Source: DASRHT01 sp035650355 (lineage in GTDB: Bacteria; Chloroflexota; Ktedonobacteria; Ktedonobacterales; Ktedonobacteraceae). From it: a stretch of DNA of 64,000 nt. Numbering within the stretch: the first letter of the stretch is position 1; each line of letters starts with the position of its first letter. Below the pieces are notes generated by a model. It was given only the letters and a program-made list of their open reading frames with translations, searched no databases and was not told the DNA's origin. The position numbers and the translations under genes were made by a program. Positions 43,687 to 52,385 of the stretch are shown one piece after another. The stretch spans positions 62,001-126,000 of the forward strand of contig DASRHT010000018.1 of NCBI GenBank assembly GCA_035650355.1. Reading direction: 5' to 3'.

Positions 43687-46053
43687 ATGTCTGACCATGC
43701 TCATGACGCATCTGCACGGAAGCTACGCGTGTTTCTTTGTCATATTTCTGAAGATAAGTCTGTGGTCCGTGGTATCTATCAAAAGTTAAAAGGGTACAAC
43801 ATAGAGCCCTGGCTGGACGAAAAAGATTTATTGCCCGGGCAGAATTGGGAACAATTAATTCCTGAAGTCATACGCAAATGTGATATCGTCCTTATTTGCC
43901 TCTCTCGCAACTTCCTTGTCAAAGAGGGGTATAGTCACTACGAGGTTCGCCTCGTATTAGAAGTTGCAAAAAGAAAACCGCCCAATACCATCTATCATAT
44001 TCCTTTTCGCCTGGATGATTGTGAGATGCCTTTCTATTTGGAAAGCGTGCATTATGCATCTAACTTTATCCCAGAAGATTTCGACAAACTGATTGCCGCG
44101 TGTGAACAAAGGCGAGAGTGGCTCAACACAGTGCAAGGCATGAATATAGAGCCCTTGCAGAAAAATACTTCCGAAGATGCCCTTGATTCCCACGCCACCT
44201 CCAGGAACTTTTCTGCTCAACCAGGTTTTCCCAACAAAGCTGCTGGTGAGGCAAATTTATCGGACAATGTTGCCTCTGCACACTATACGATTGATCGAGA
44301 TATTAAAGTAGAGCATTTTGGTATGATAACGTCTCTGAACCCGGTCGATGTATTTTTGTCCTATGCGCATGCAGATCAGTTGCTGCTTGACCAGTTAGAA
44401 ACCCATTTGAGCGGGCTCAAGCTAGAAGGGCGGATCTCGACCTGGTGTGATCGGCAGATTATGCCTGGCGCGAACTGGGCCGGGGTGATTGATCAGCGCC
44501 TGGAGCAAGCATCGCTGATTCTGCTGCTGGTGAGCGCCGACTTTCTGGCCTCTAATTATTGCTATCAAGTTGAGGTCAAGCGTGCCCTGGAACGGCATCA
44601 AGCAGGCAAAGCCGTCGTTATTCCAATTGTGCTGCGTCCCACCGACTGGAAGGGAACGCCTTTCGGGCAAATACAGGCTTTACCCACCGGAGCTAGAGCG
44701 ATTACCGAATGGGACAACCCCGATGATGCTTTTGTAGATGTTGTGACTGGGATTCGTAAGGTTGTTGAGGCGCTTGCCTCACGCTCGTCAAGTTCGATGC
44801 CTGTGCCTGGTCCCCGCGACCGCTTTGGTGCGCCTTTTCCAAAGGTGTGGAACGTCCCCCGGCGCCACAATGCTTTTTTTACCGGTCGTGCCGCCGTCTT
44901 GCAACAGCTCGCGGCTGACTTTCAGGTGGAGCAAGGCGTAAAAACTGTCCGGCCTCAAGCTATTGCTGGTCTGGCGGGAATGGGCAAGACGCAGACCGCT
45001 GCCGAGTATGCCTATCGCTTTCGCGAAGACTATCATGGAGTACTTTGGGTACACGCTCAAACACGCGAGAGCATCATCCTCGGTTTTCAGACCATTGCTG
45101 GCTTACTCAAGCTCCCCCAGGAGCGCCTGGAAGACCCGGCAGTGCTGGTGCAGACGGTGAAAGAGTGGTTCAGGGATGAAAGAGGCTGGTTGCTTATCTT
45201 TGACAACGCCGATGATTTCGAGCTGGTTGCTCCATATATCCCTGTAGGTCCGGGACATGTGCTACTGACGACGAGAGTTGGCCCGGCCATTGAGCTAGCG
45301 CAGCCGCACGAGCTGCAATCGCTACAAGTTGAAGATGGAGCACTTTGTTTGCTGCGCCGGGCGGGTCTGCTCCGCTGGAATCAGTTCCTGGGAGATATCT
45401 CAGTCGAACTTGCAGATGCGGCCCGCAAGCTCGCAACTCAGATGAAGGGTCTGCCACTGGCATTAGAGCAGGCTGGAGCCTATATCAATGATACAAAGTG
45501 CGGCATGCTAAAGTATCTTGAACACTATGAACGCTATCGAGCGAGACTCCAGAAAATCAAATCTGGGGTGGTTCCCGATTATGCAATGCCGGTTGCACCT
45601 GCTTTGATGATAGCCAGCTTGATGATTGGACGCTCGTCTGCTGCCTTTGCCCTGTTGCAGCTCTGTGCCTTTCTTGCGCCTGAAGGCATTCCTGACGACT
45701 TTGTGGTACTGACCGCTCCGGTGCTCGGTGAGCTGCTGAGCCCAATAGCCGACGAGCCAATCTTGCTCGAACAGACGATCAGCCCCTTAATAAAGTATTC
45801 CCTGCTTGAGCGTGAGGAACAGAGTGGAACGACATTAACGACGCTTTCTATTCACCGCATCTTGCAACTGGTGCTGCTGGATGAGATGGATGCAGCAACG
45901 CGCCTGCTCTGGGCGCAAAGAGCGGCGCGCGCTCTTCTCCGCGCTCGAGAAACAGAAACCATGCCGCTCTCTATTCTCCAGCCTCATATACGGCAATGTC
46001 GCGATCACATAGCCGATTGGGGACTTTCGTTTCCCGAGGCCGCTATGCTTTAA
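43687..46053 (+). CDS. TIR-TIR-STAND (NB-ARC) protein lacking a TPR tail
   Basis: A 788-residue protein. TIR domain 1 spans about residues 12-145, with a candidate catalytic Glu86 in SHYEV. TIR domain 2 spans about 220-362 (DVFLSYAHAD start, Glu296 in YQVEV). An NB-ARC domain follows: PRRHNAFFTGR at 391, P-loop GLAGMGKT at 428-435, Walker B LLIFDN at 502-507 and TTR soon after. A winged-helix part ends near 740. In relatives the phrase WGLSFPEAA leads into TPR repeats; here the protein stops three residues later (AML). TIR domains commonly cleave NAD or make signal nucleotides. ATG 43687 follows GGAGCTAAAAAG. It may be an NLR-like immune receptor whose sensor is lost or supplied in trans (inference). 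Confidence 0.9.
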   Translation: MSDHAHDASARKLRVFLCHISEDKSVVRGIYQKLKGYNIEPWLDEKDLLPGQNWEQLIPEVIRKCDIVLICLSRNFLVKEGYSHYEVRLVLEVAKRKPPNTIYHIPFRLDDCEMPFYLESVHYASNFIPEDFDKLIAACEQRREWLNTVQGMNIEPLQKNTSEDALDSHATSRNFSAQPGFPNKAAGEANLSDNVASAHYTIDRDIKVEHFGMITSLNPVDVFLSYAHADQLLLDQLETHLSGLKLEGRISTWCDRQIMPGANWAGVIDQRLEQASLILLLVSADFLASNYCYQVEVKRALERHQAGKAVVIPIVLRPTDWKGTPFGQIQALPTGARAITEWDNPDDAFVDVVTGIRKVVEALASRSSSSMPVPGPRDRFGAPFPKVWNVPRRHNAFFTGRAAVLQQLAADFQVEQGVKTVRPQAIAGLAGMGKTQTAAEYAYRFREDYHGVLWVHAQTRESIILGFQTIAGLLKLPQERLEDPAVLVQTVKEWFRDERGWLLIFDNADDFELVAPYIPVGPGHVLLTTRVGPAIELAQPHELQSLQVEDGALCLLRRAGLLRWNQFLGDISVELADAARKLATQMKGLPLALEQAGAYINDTKCGMLKYLEHYERYRARLQKIKSGVVPDYAMPVAPALMIASLMIGRSSAAFALLQLCAFLAPEGIPDDFVVLTAPVLGELLSPIADEPILLEQTISPLIKYSLLEREEQSGTTLTTLSIHRILQLVLLDEMDAATRLLWAQRAARALLRARETETMPLSILQPHIRQCRDHIADWGLSFPEAAML

Positions 46054-46162
46054 ACAAAGGGAAGAGAAATTTTTAAGGGAAGAAGAGTCTCTAAGTGTAA
46101 AAACTCATAGAGCAAAATATCCTGAGTATGTATTTGAATGTGATCTGTACTATCCTTATAAG

Positions 46163-46222
46163 CTTGTCAATACTGTTGACAAATTCTGCTAATGAAATTG
46201 ACAATATTTTTGAGTAATATTT
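46163..46222 (+). promoter_or_regulatory. Shared regulatory element, copy 3
   Basis: Contains the palindrome TTGTCAATACTGTTGACAA, then TTGACA at 46176 and 46198 (22 bases apart), CTAATGAAATTG, and AGTAATATTT. It matches copy 2 closely and copy 1 in inverse. It lies 92 bases before the first dynamin-like gene in the 260-base gap after the TIR-STAND gene. Confidence 0.7.
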
Positions 46223-46313
46223 GAGAAAAATATAGCGTATCGCCGTTTATAAATTAGTTCGATCATTTCTTATCACTATACTTTGACTGAATGGCATAAG
46301 AGGGAGCAATTCA

Positions 46314-48167
46314 ATGATGTTTGATGATATTTTCAAACGCTATACCGGTGAAGTGGCGGCGAACAGACAGAGCGAACACGATGACACTCCAGCTCCAGCG
46401 ACAACCGACCAGAACATAGAGCCGTTGCCCAGGTCACTTCCCAACGACGTGTCAGCGATGATTGAACCCTGGTTCGCGCAAGTGGCAGACATGGCAGAAG
46501 CTTACCACGTTCAATCGGTCGCAGCAACGCTACAGCGTTTGCATGCACATTGGAACATCCCTGGCTTTCGACTGGCATTTGTGGGGGAGTTTAGCCGAGG
46601 CAAAAGCACACTGATCAATCGCTTACTCGACCGTATGCTGCTGCCGGTCGCCGTTTTGCCAACAACCGCCAGTATTGCCTCTATCATTCCTGGCGAGGAG
46701 GACCGTCTCACCGTAAATTTCCCAGATGGGCGCCAGGAGATTCGCCCACTGGAAACTGCCTCGTGGAACGACCTCATAGCCGCTAAAGAGGCGGAGAACA
46801 GTCGCACGAGAGAGACAACCACTCGTGTTACGCTGAAGCATTCCTGGTTACATGAAATAGGCATAGAAATCATTGATACGCCGGGGACAGGTGATGGCAA
46901 TGAGCAGAGAACCGCGCGTATTCTCGATGTGCTGAGCCAGTGCGATGCTACCATTATCCTCATCAGCGCCGTTGTTCCGCTCAGCCTGACAGAAAAGCTG
47001 TTTATCGAACAGGAGATCCTGGGCAGGCACATCCCACAATTGCTGGTCGTTGTTTCTATGCTCGATACCATTCCCGCTCCAGAACGCTCCAATGTACTTG
47101 CCGCTATCAGCGAGCGCCTGAAACTCATTTCGCCTGACATTCCGCTCCTATCTGCGCACGGAGTAGGTGCTGGCGAAAGTGAGAAAGAGCCTTTGGAGGC
47201 GATAAAGAGGCAGATAGCAGACATGGCTGCGCGCTCTGACCGCCAACGCTGGCGTAGCAGACAGGTCGCTGGCCGTTTAGCTGATTGTCTGAAGCAACTA
47301 ACGGAAGTTGGGCAGCAAATGCTGGCCGAGCAAGCGTTAAGTCAGGCTCAGCGAGAAGTGGAACGCCAAAAAGCGCATACAGCAATACAGGCAGAAGTTG
47401 CTCATTGGGATGCAATTAAGCGGAAGTTCCAGCAGCGGCGTCTCCAGGTTGACCTGGAATTTTGTCAGCAACTCCAGGTTTCTGGCAACCAGATTGTGCA
47501 GCGCCTTGTCAGCGATCTGAGCAAGAGCAACGATCCCAAGAACTGGTGGGAGCAACAGTTTCCCTTTTTGCTGCATCGTGAACTGCTGCTGCTCGCCCAG
47601 GCTTCTTCTAGCTTCTTTCTGCGTATCCTGGCACAGGATGTAGAGACATTACATGGGGAAATTTCCAGAACGTTCACGACCGATTTGACCAGGAGCGTTA
47701 CCACAGTGGCAGACGTGCCGGAGCCTCTGCCAGTGATACCTGATCTGGCACTGACCGATGAGCATGAGTACCTCTTCCTTTCACGGCTTGGCAGCAGTGC
47801 AGCAGTTATTATTGGCTACTTGCTCGTTGGGCCAATTGGCAGCGCCATTACGATAGCTTTGAGTATCACCAGTGACCGTTTGCTGAGGCAAGCCATAGAA
47901 GATCAGCGGGATCAGGTCAAAAGGGAGGTCTTCAACTGCGTTAATAGCACACTCCAGGAGTATACCCACCTGCTCTCGCGGCGTCTCCAGGGCCTCTATG
48001 AAGAAGTTGCTCAAGAGATTGAAGACGGGCGGCAAGCATGGCTGGCAACCCATCAGGAGGTTTTAAAGCTGACAAATGAGGCTCAGCAGGAGCCTCTTGC
48101 CTGGTCGCGGCTGGTTGAGCAGGCATCTCTGCTGCACGCATCTATTCTGGCTGCCTTGCAGCATTAA
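46314..48167 (+). CDS. Dynamin-like GTPase 1
   Basis: A 617-residue bacterial dynamin-like protein. G1 GEFSRGKST at 91-99, G2 Thr in LPTTAS (115-120), G3 DTPG at 188-191, and a G4-like SMLD near 243, where the usual T/NKxD is altered. Helical stalk follows, with coiled stretches rich in Gln and Glu (about 330-400), and a paired hydrophobic segment near 494-520 that should insert into a membrane. Such proteins tubulate, fuse or repair membranes using GTP. ATG 46314 follows AGAGGGAG. First of four tandem dynamin genes; 21 bases from the next. Confidence 0.9.
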   Translation: MMFDDIFKRYTGEVAANRQSEHDDTPAPATTDQNIEPLPRSLPNDVSAMIEPWFAQVADMAEAYHVQSVAATLQRLHAHWNIPGFRLAFVGEFSRGKSTLINRLLDRMLLPVAVLPTTASIASIIPGEEDRLTVNFPDGRQEIRPLETASWNDLIAAKEAENSRTRETTTRVTLKHSWLHEIGIEIIDTPGTGDGNEQRTARILDVLSQCDATIILISAVVPLSLTEKLFIEQEILGRHIPQLLVVVSMLDTIPAPERSNVLAAISERLKLISPDIPLLSAHGVGAGESEKEPLEAIKRQIADMAARSDRQRWRSRQVAGRLADCLKQLTEVGQQMLAEQALSQAQREVERQKAHTAIQAEVAHWDAIKRKFQQRRLQVDLEFCQQLQVSGNQIVQRLVSDLSKSNDPKNWWEQQFPFLLHRELLLLAQASSSFFLRILAQDVETLHGEISRTFTTDLTRSVTTVADVPEPLPVIPDLALTDEHEYLFLSRLGSSAAVIIGYLLVGPIGSAITIALSITSDRLLRQAIEDQRDQVKREVFNCVNSTLQEYTHLLSRRLQGLYEEVAQEIEDGRQAWLATHQEVLKLTNEAQQEPLAWSRLVEQASLLHASILAALQH

Positions 48168-48188
48168 CAGCATATCATAGGAAGGTGG

Positions 48189-50180
48189 ATGAGAGCCGTG
48201 ATACAAAAAAAGAGTAGTAAACAGGATGATCAAATAGATCAAGATGACGCATTACAAATATGGGCAGATATTGCTGATCACCTGCGCTTTGCCGAGCAGG
48301 TGATACAGAAATCTGACCTGCCGTCCCACTCCCGCACAAAATTGCGCGAACGTACACAACGCATTCACAGCAGGCAAAGTGATCCTAATATGTATCTTGC
48401 CGTAGTTGGTGAGTTTAATGCGGGGAAAAGTACCTTTATCAATGCCCTGCTCCGCGAAGAGTTGTTACAGACTTCTGCCGTCGTTGCTACTGCAACCTCG
48501 ACGCGCCTCTGCTACGGCCCACAGGTTGATCTCGAAGTGTGCTTCCGCCAGACAAAAAGCGCGTTACGTTATATGCAAGATGGCAAACAGCTCTGGCGAC
48601 AGATACAGCAATATTCACCCAAACTTTCTCATCATAATCATGATATTCGCGCATATATTGCCGCAGTTACCGCCAATAATGATGTAGCTGCACATGTAGA
48701 AAGCGTGACCCTGTACCATCCGACGGCTTTTCTTAGCAACAAGACCATCATCATTGATACTCCTGGCATAAACGCCGAATATGATGCGCACAGGCAGGTT
48801 ACCCGTGATGTGGTGGAGCACGAAGCTGACGCAGCAGTGATTATTATTCCGGCGCCGGTTCCATTATCCCAGACATTGACCACCTTCCTGATGGAATCGC
48901 TGCGCCCGTATATTCATCGCTGTTTGTTTGTGGTAACGCAAATGGATAAGGTCCAGGAACGGGAACGCAAACGCTTACTGGCCAATATTCAGACGCGGCT
49001 CACGAAAATGCTGGGGCTCAATCAGCCTGTAGTGCTTTACGAGTCCGCTCCTCAAATCGCCCTGGATATCTTACAGCGACAACCGGTCGCTGCCGGAGAG
49101 GAGCACTGGTGCAACGATTTTGAGCAGCTTGAGCAGGTGATCTGGGATCGTCTGCGCCAGGAGCGTGCATTAAACATTACGGAGAGTTTACTCAGGCTCA
49201 TGACGGTGTTGTTTGAAGAGCTAGGGGCTCGTTTACGAGAGCGTCAGGCAGCATACGAAGCGCGCCAACAGGCCATTCGACGCGAAACCATTCAGGACAT
49301 CTCCGCCTTTACGTTGCAGGAGCAACGCACATATCAAACACTGATCGACCGCGCAGCATTGAACGCCCGATACGAGCTTGAATCGTATATAGCGAGGCGA
49401 AGTAGTGATACTGAAGAGGCTGTGCATGATGCAATCTTCGGCGTAGATAGCGCCTCTGATCTCAAATCTACCGTAGAGCAGGCCGTTCAGGAGAAGATGG
49501 CGCGGGCTGGTCGGGTTTTCCAGAGAGAATTAGAGGAGCAGATAGAGAAGTTGAAGCTGGCAACCGTTAGAGCGAGTCAGGATTTTGATACACGCTTTGC
49601 TCAGGAGTATCGCAAGCTCCAGGCGCTGGCACAGACAGTATCATTCACGCATATGGAACAATTCGATAGCGATATCTCACTCAATACGTCCAACATCTCT
49701 TACTCGGCAAACAAAATTAATGATGAGCTAGATGGCATCGTAGGAAGATTAGGCTGGGGTGGAGCTGCCGTCGGTGCGGCTATTGGCACCGCCATTCTAC
49801 CGGGAATTGGTACCTTCATCGGGCTATTTGCTGGCCCCTTGCTGATTGGCCTGTTTGGCCCATCTCTCCAGGAGCGCAAAACGCGGGTGTGGGATGCCGT
49901 AAGTCCGGCGCTACAAACAGCATTTCAGAATATGGAGGCACAGGGGCTAACCATTTTAGATCAATACGCAAGGGAGGTACAGCGCGTCTTTCAGCAGCAC
50001 CTCAATACCTATATGCGGCATTATAAAGCAACTGTCGATACGATGATACAGCATCAGCAAACAGAATTGAAAACTATCCAAAGCATGCAACGCACTATCC
50101 AGTCAGACCAGCAAGAAATAGAGCGCAGACGCATCTCGCTACAAAAAAAGCAGCAGCAGATTGCGCAAAAGAAGGGTTAG
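48189..50180 (+). CDS. Dynamin-like GTPase 2
   Basis: A 663-residue dynamin-like protein. G1 GEFNAGKST at 74-82, G3 DTPG at 190-193, G4 TQMD at 250-253. Long coiled helices (about 330-490) are followed by a Gly/Ala-rich hydrophobic hairpin (GAAVGAAIGTAILPGIG, about 519-555) and a C-terminal coil rich in Gln and Lys. The hairpin is likely a membrane paddle. Start is ATG 48189 (GGAAGG only three bases upstream) or GTG 48198 (better spacing); I cannot decide. Divergent in sequence from its neighbours, so not a recent duplicate. Confidence 0.9.
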   Translation: MRAVIQKKSSKQDDQIDQDDALQIWADIADHLRFAEQVIQKSDLPSHSRTKLRERTQRIHSRQSDPNMYLAVVGEFNAGKSTFINALLREELLQTSAVVATATSTRLCYGPQVDLEVCFRQTKSALRYMQDGKQLWRQIQQYSPKLSHHNHDIRAYIAAVTANNDVAAHVESVTLYHPTAFLSNKTIIIDTPGINAEYDAHRQVTRDVVEHEADAAVIIIPAPVPLSQTLTTFLMESLRPYIHRCLFVVTQMDKVQERERKRLLANIQTRLTKMLGLNQPVVLYESAPQIALDILQRQPVAAGEEHWCNDFEQLEQVIWDRLRQERALNITESLLRLMTVLFEELGARLRERQAAYEARQQAIRRETIQDISAFTLQEQRTYQTLIDRAALNARYELESYIARRSSDTEEAVHDAIFGVDSASDLKSTVEQAVQEKMARAGRVFQRELEEQIEKLKLATVRASQDFDTRFAQEYRKLQALAQTVSFTHMEQFDSDISLNTSNISYSANKINDELDGIVGRLGWGGAAVGAAIGTAILPGIGTFIGLFAGPLLIGLFGPSLQERKTRVWDAVSPALQTAFQNMEAQGLTILDQYAREVQRVFQQHLNTYMRHYKATVDTMIQHQQTELKTIQSMQRTIQSDQQEIERRRISLQKKQQQIAQKKG

Positions 50181-50192
50181 GAGGAATCAGCT

Positions 50193-52205
50193 ATGACACA
50201 AACAGCATCAGAAAATCAGCTTAACGACTTTCAAGAAAAACGTAAGGCGCTGATAGCCCTGGCGCAACGGCTGCAAAGGGTGTTACAAATGCTTAATATG
50301 TCAGGGTGGCAGGAAAAAGTCTCTCAATTAGAAGTGCGTGCTGCGGCGGACAACTTTAAAATCCTGGTAATGGGAGAGTTTAACCGTGGCAAAAGCACCT
50401 TTATTAATAGCTTACTGGGCGAGGAAATCCTGCCAAGCTATGCCTCACCTACCACAGCGATTATCAACGAGGTGAAGTGGGGCGAAAAACCGGAAGCGGT
50501 ATTACATTTCCTTCCCGCGAAAAATGGTCAGACGCAAGCGCCGCAAAATATCCCTGTCGATCAGATAGAGCAGTATGTCACCATCAAAAATGAAGAGCAA
50601 GGCTATGGCGCTCAATCGGTCGTGTACGAAAATCCTTATGAAAAGGTTGAATTATTCTGGCCGCTTGAGCTCTGCCGCAATGGCATCGAGATCATCGATT
50701 CTCCTGGCCTCAACGAAGACATGGAACGGCAGAAAATCACGCTGGAATACCTCGCAGCCATCGATGCCGTCATTTTTGTCATTGCCTGTGACTTCCCGGT
50801 CTCTAAATCTGAGCGCGATACCATTGATACGGTCAAAGACGCGGGTCACGAAACGGTGTTTTTTGTCTGTAATCGTATCAATGTCATTCTCAAACAGGAA
50901 GATCGGATTCGGGTCAAAGAACGCTGTCTCTCCATGCTTGCCCCATTAACAAAACATGGAGCTCGGCATGTCTTTTTTGTCAATGCACTTGGCGCGCTGC
51001 AAGGACGTCTCCAGCACAATGCGTCCCAGGTAGATCAGTCGAATCTGCCATTACTGGAGGATGAATTGCGCCAGTTCTTAATCCACGAACGGGGACGCGT
51101 TAAGCTGATGGGACCGGCGCGAGGATTGCAGAAGGCCATCCATGAGGCGCGCATAGCCATCGCAGAGCAGCAGAAGATGCTGCACACGAATATAGAGACG
51201 CTACAGGCGAATTACGCGCAGGCAAAACAGGGCCTGGATACGCTCGAACGCGAGCGCCGTGACATCATCTTCTATGTAGAAGGTTCGCGGATGCGGTTGC
51301 GCAACGAGGTCAGTATGGCCGCGTCTCGCTTCTACGGTAACGCGGCTAATAATGTGGCAGGCTGGTTGAACGCCTATGATGTCAAAAAGCCGATGGGGTT
51401 GCACGAAGTGTTCTCTGGCAAGGCTCGTGAACGGGTAGTGGCGGAAGTGGTAGAGTATCTGGTTGATCAGGTCAGTGTGGCCTTCAAAGAGTGGCAGACA
51501 GCGACATTAGAGCCAATGATTGCCCGTCACATGAACAATATGGAGCAAGAGCTGGGCGAAAAAACTCGCCATTTTGCTGTCGGCCTCGACGAGGTGCGGG
51601 CAAACCTTGTGGCGCATTCCACGCTCGACATCGCGGTTGACAGTACGCAAACGGAGCAAATTTCCGGCACAGAGCGCATAGGGGCAACGGCAGTTGGTGT
51701 AGGCCTGGGCATTGTGTTGGGCGATCCTGCCCTGGCTATCATGGGCGGTATGTTTGGCTACAAGGAGATGATGAAGAATATTCTCCCGCAGATTGCAGTT
51801 GCTGTTGCCACGACGCTCATCTTTGGACCGGCCCTCATTATCCCGGCCATGCTCGCCGCCTCTCTCATCAGAGGTCTTTTCAAAGCTAATGCCATCAACA
51901 AGAAGATCAGAGATGCAGTTGGTCAGGAATATAGACAGAAACTATTGGACATGCAGGCTGATATGGCGGAGCAACTTGCTCAGACCATTGATCAGAGGAT
52001 GGCGCAGTCTCAAGAAGAGCTCGATCAGGCTCTTGGACTAAAGCTGCGCAACGTCGATGAGCAGGTGCAGCCAATCCTCCAGGCGAAGACGCTTGGGCAG
52101 GCCAGGGTGGATCAGCAGCTTGTGGAGATTGAGCAGGCCCATAACGAGCTCAATCAAATCGATCACGAGCTTGGCGAGCTCGTTGGGCAGATCGCAATTT
52201 CATAA
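50193..52205 (+). CDS. Dynamin-like GTPase 3
   Basis: A 670-residue dynamin-like protein with G1 GEFNRGKST at 61-69, switch Thr in SPTTAI, G3 DSPG near 170 and a G4-like CNRIN in place of T/NKxD. Hydrophobic segments occur near 490-510 and 530-565 (IAVAVATTLIFGPALIIPAM). The start follows a strong AGGAGG and is 12 bases from the previous gene, so it is in the same operon. Of the four it is closest to the classical BDLP layout. Confidence 0.9.
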   Translation: MTQTASENQLNDFQEKRKALIALAQRLQRVLQMLNMSGWQEKVSQLEVRAAADNFKILVMGEFNRGKSTFINSLLGEEILPSYASPTTAIINEVKWGEKPEAVLHFLPAKNGQTQAPQNIPVDQIEQYVTIKNEEQGYGAQSVVYENPYEKVELFWPLELCRNGIEIIDSPGLNEDMERQKITLEYLAAIDAVIFVIACDFPVSKSERDTIDTVKDAGHETVFFVCNRINVILKQEDRIRVKERCLSMLAPLTKHGARHVFFVNALGALQGRLQHNASQVDQSNLPLLEDELRQFLIHERGRVKLMGPARGLQKAIHEARIAIAEQQKMLHTNIETLQANYAQAKQGLDTLERERRDIIFYVEGSRMRLRNEVSMAASRFYGNAANNVAGWLNAYDVKKPMGLHEVFSGKARERVVAEVVEYLVDQVSVAFKEWQTATLEPMIARHMNNMEQELGEKTRHFAVGLDEVRANLVAHSTLDIAVDSTQTEQISGTERIGATAVGVGLGIVLGDPALAIMGGMFGYKEMMKNILPQIAVAVATTLIFGPALIIPAMLAASLIRGLFKANAINKKIRDAVGQEYRQKLLDMQADMAEQLAQTIDQRMAQSQEELDQALGLKLRNVDEQVQPILQAKTLGQARVDQQLVEIEQAHNELNQIDHELGELVGQIAIS

Positions 52206-52263
52206 ACGGCTAACGCTGAACAGTTTTTAGCTAACGCCGTGTGCAAGTTGTTGTGAATGGGGT

Positions 52264-52282
52264 CCAGGGGCGAAGCCCCTGG
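52264..52282. repeat. Short GC-rich hairpin in the gap between dynamin genes 3 and 4
   Basis: CCAGGGGC and GCCCCTGG pair around GAA, followed by a G-rich run (GGCGGGGTGTGGGGGG). The 180-base gap is the longest in the operon. The composition looks like a dispersed REP-type sequence, but no second copy is seen in this window. Confidence 0.45.
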
Positions 52283-52385
52283 CGGGGTGTGGGGGGTCCC
52301 CACGCTCTTCCATACGCTCGCCGCCATAGGTGGCCACAGAAACTTACACATCGGGTTAGCCATGAGCCTGACGAAAGGATAACCG

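Noticed and set aside
52206..52385. Possible small gene between dynamin genes 3 and 4
   Set aside because: No frame with a ribosome site; the sequence is dominated by a GC hairpin and G-run resembling a dispersed repeat.
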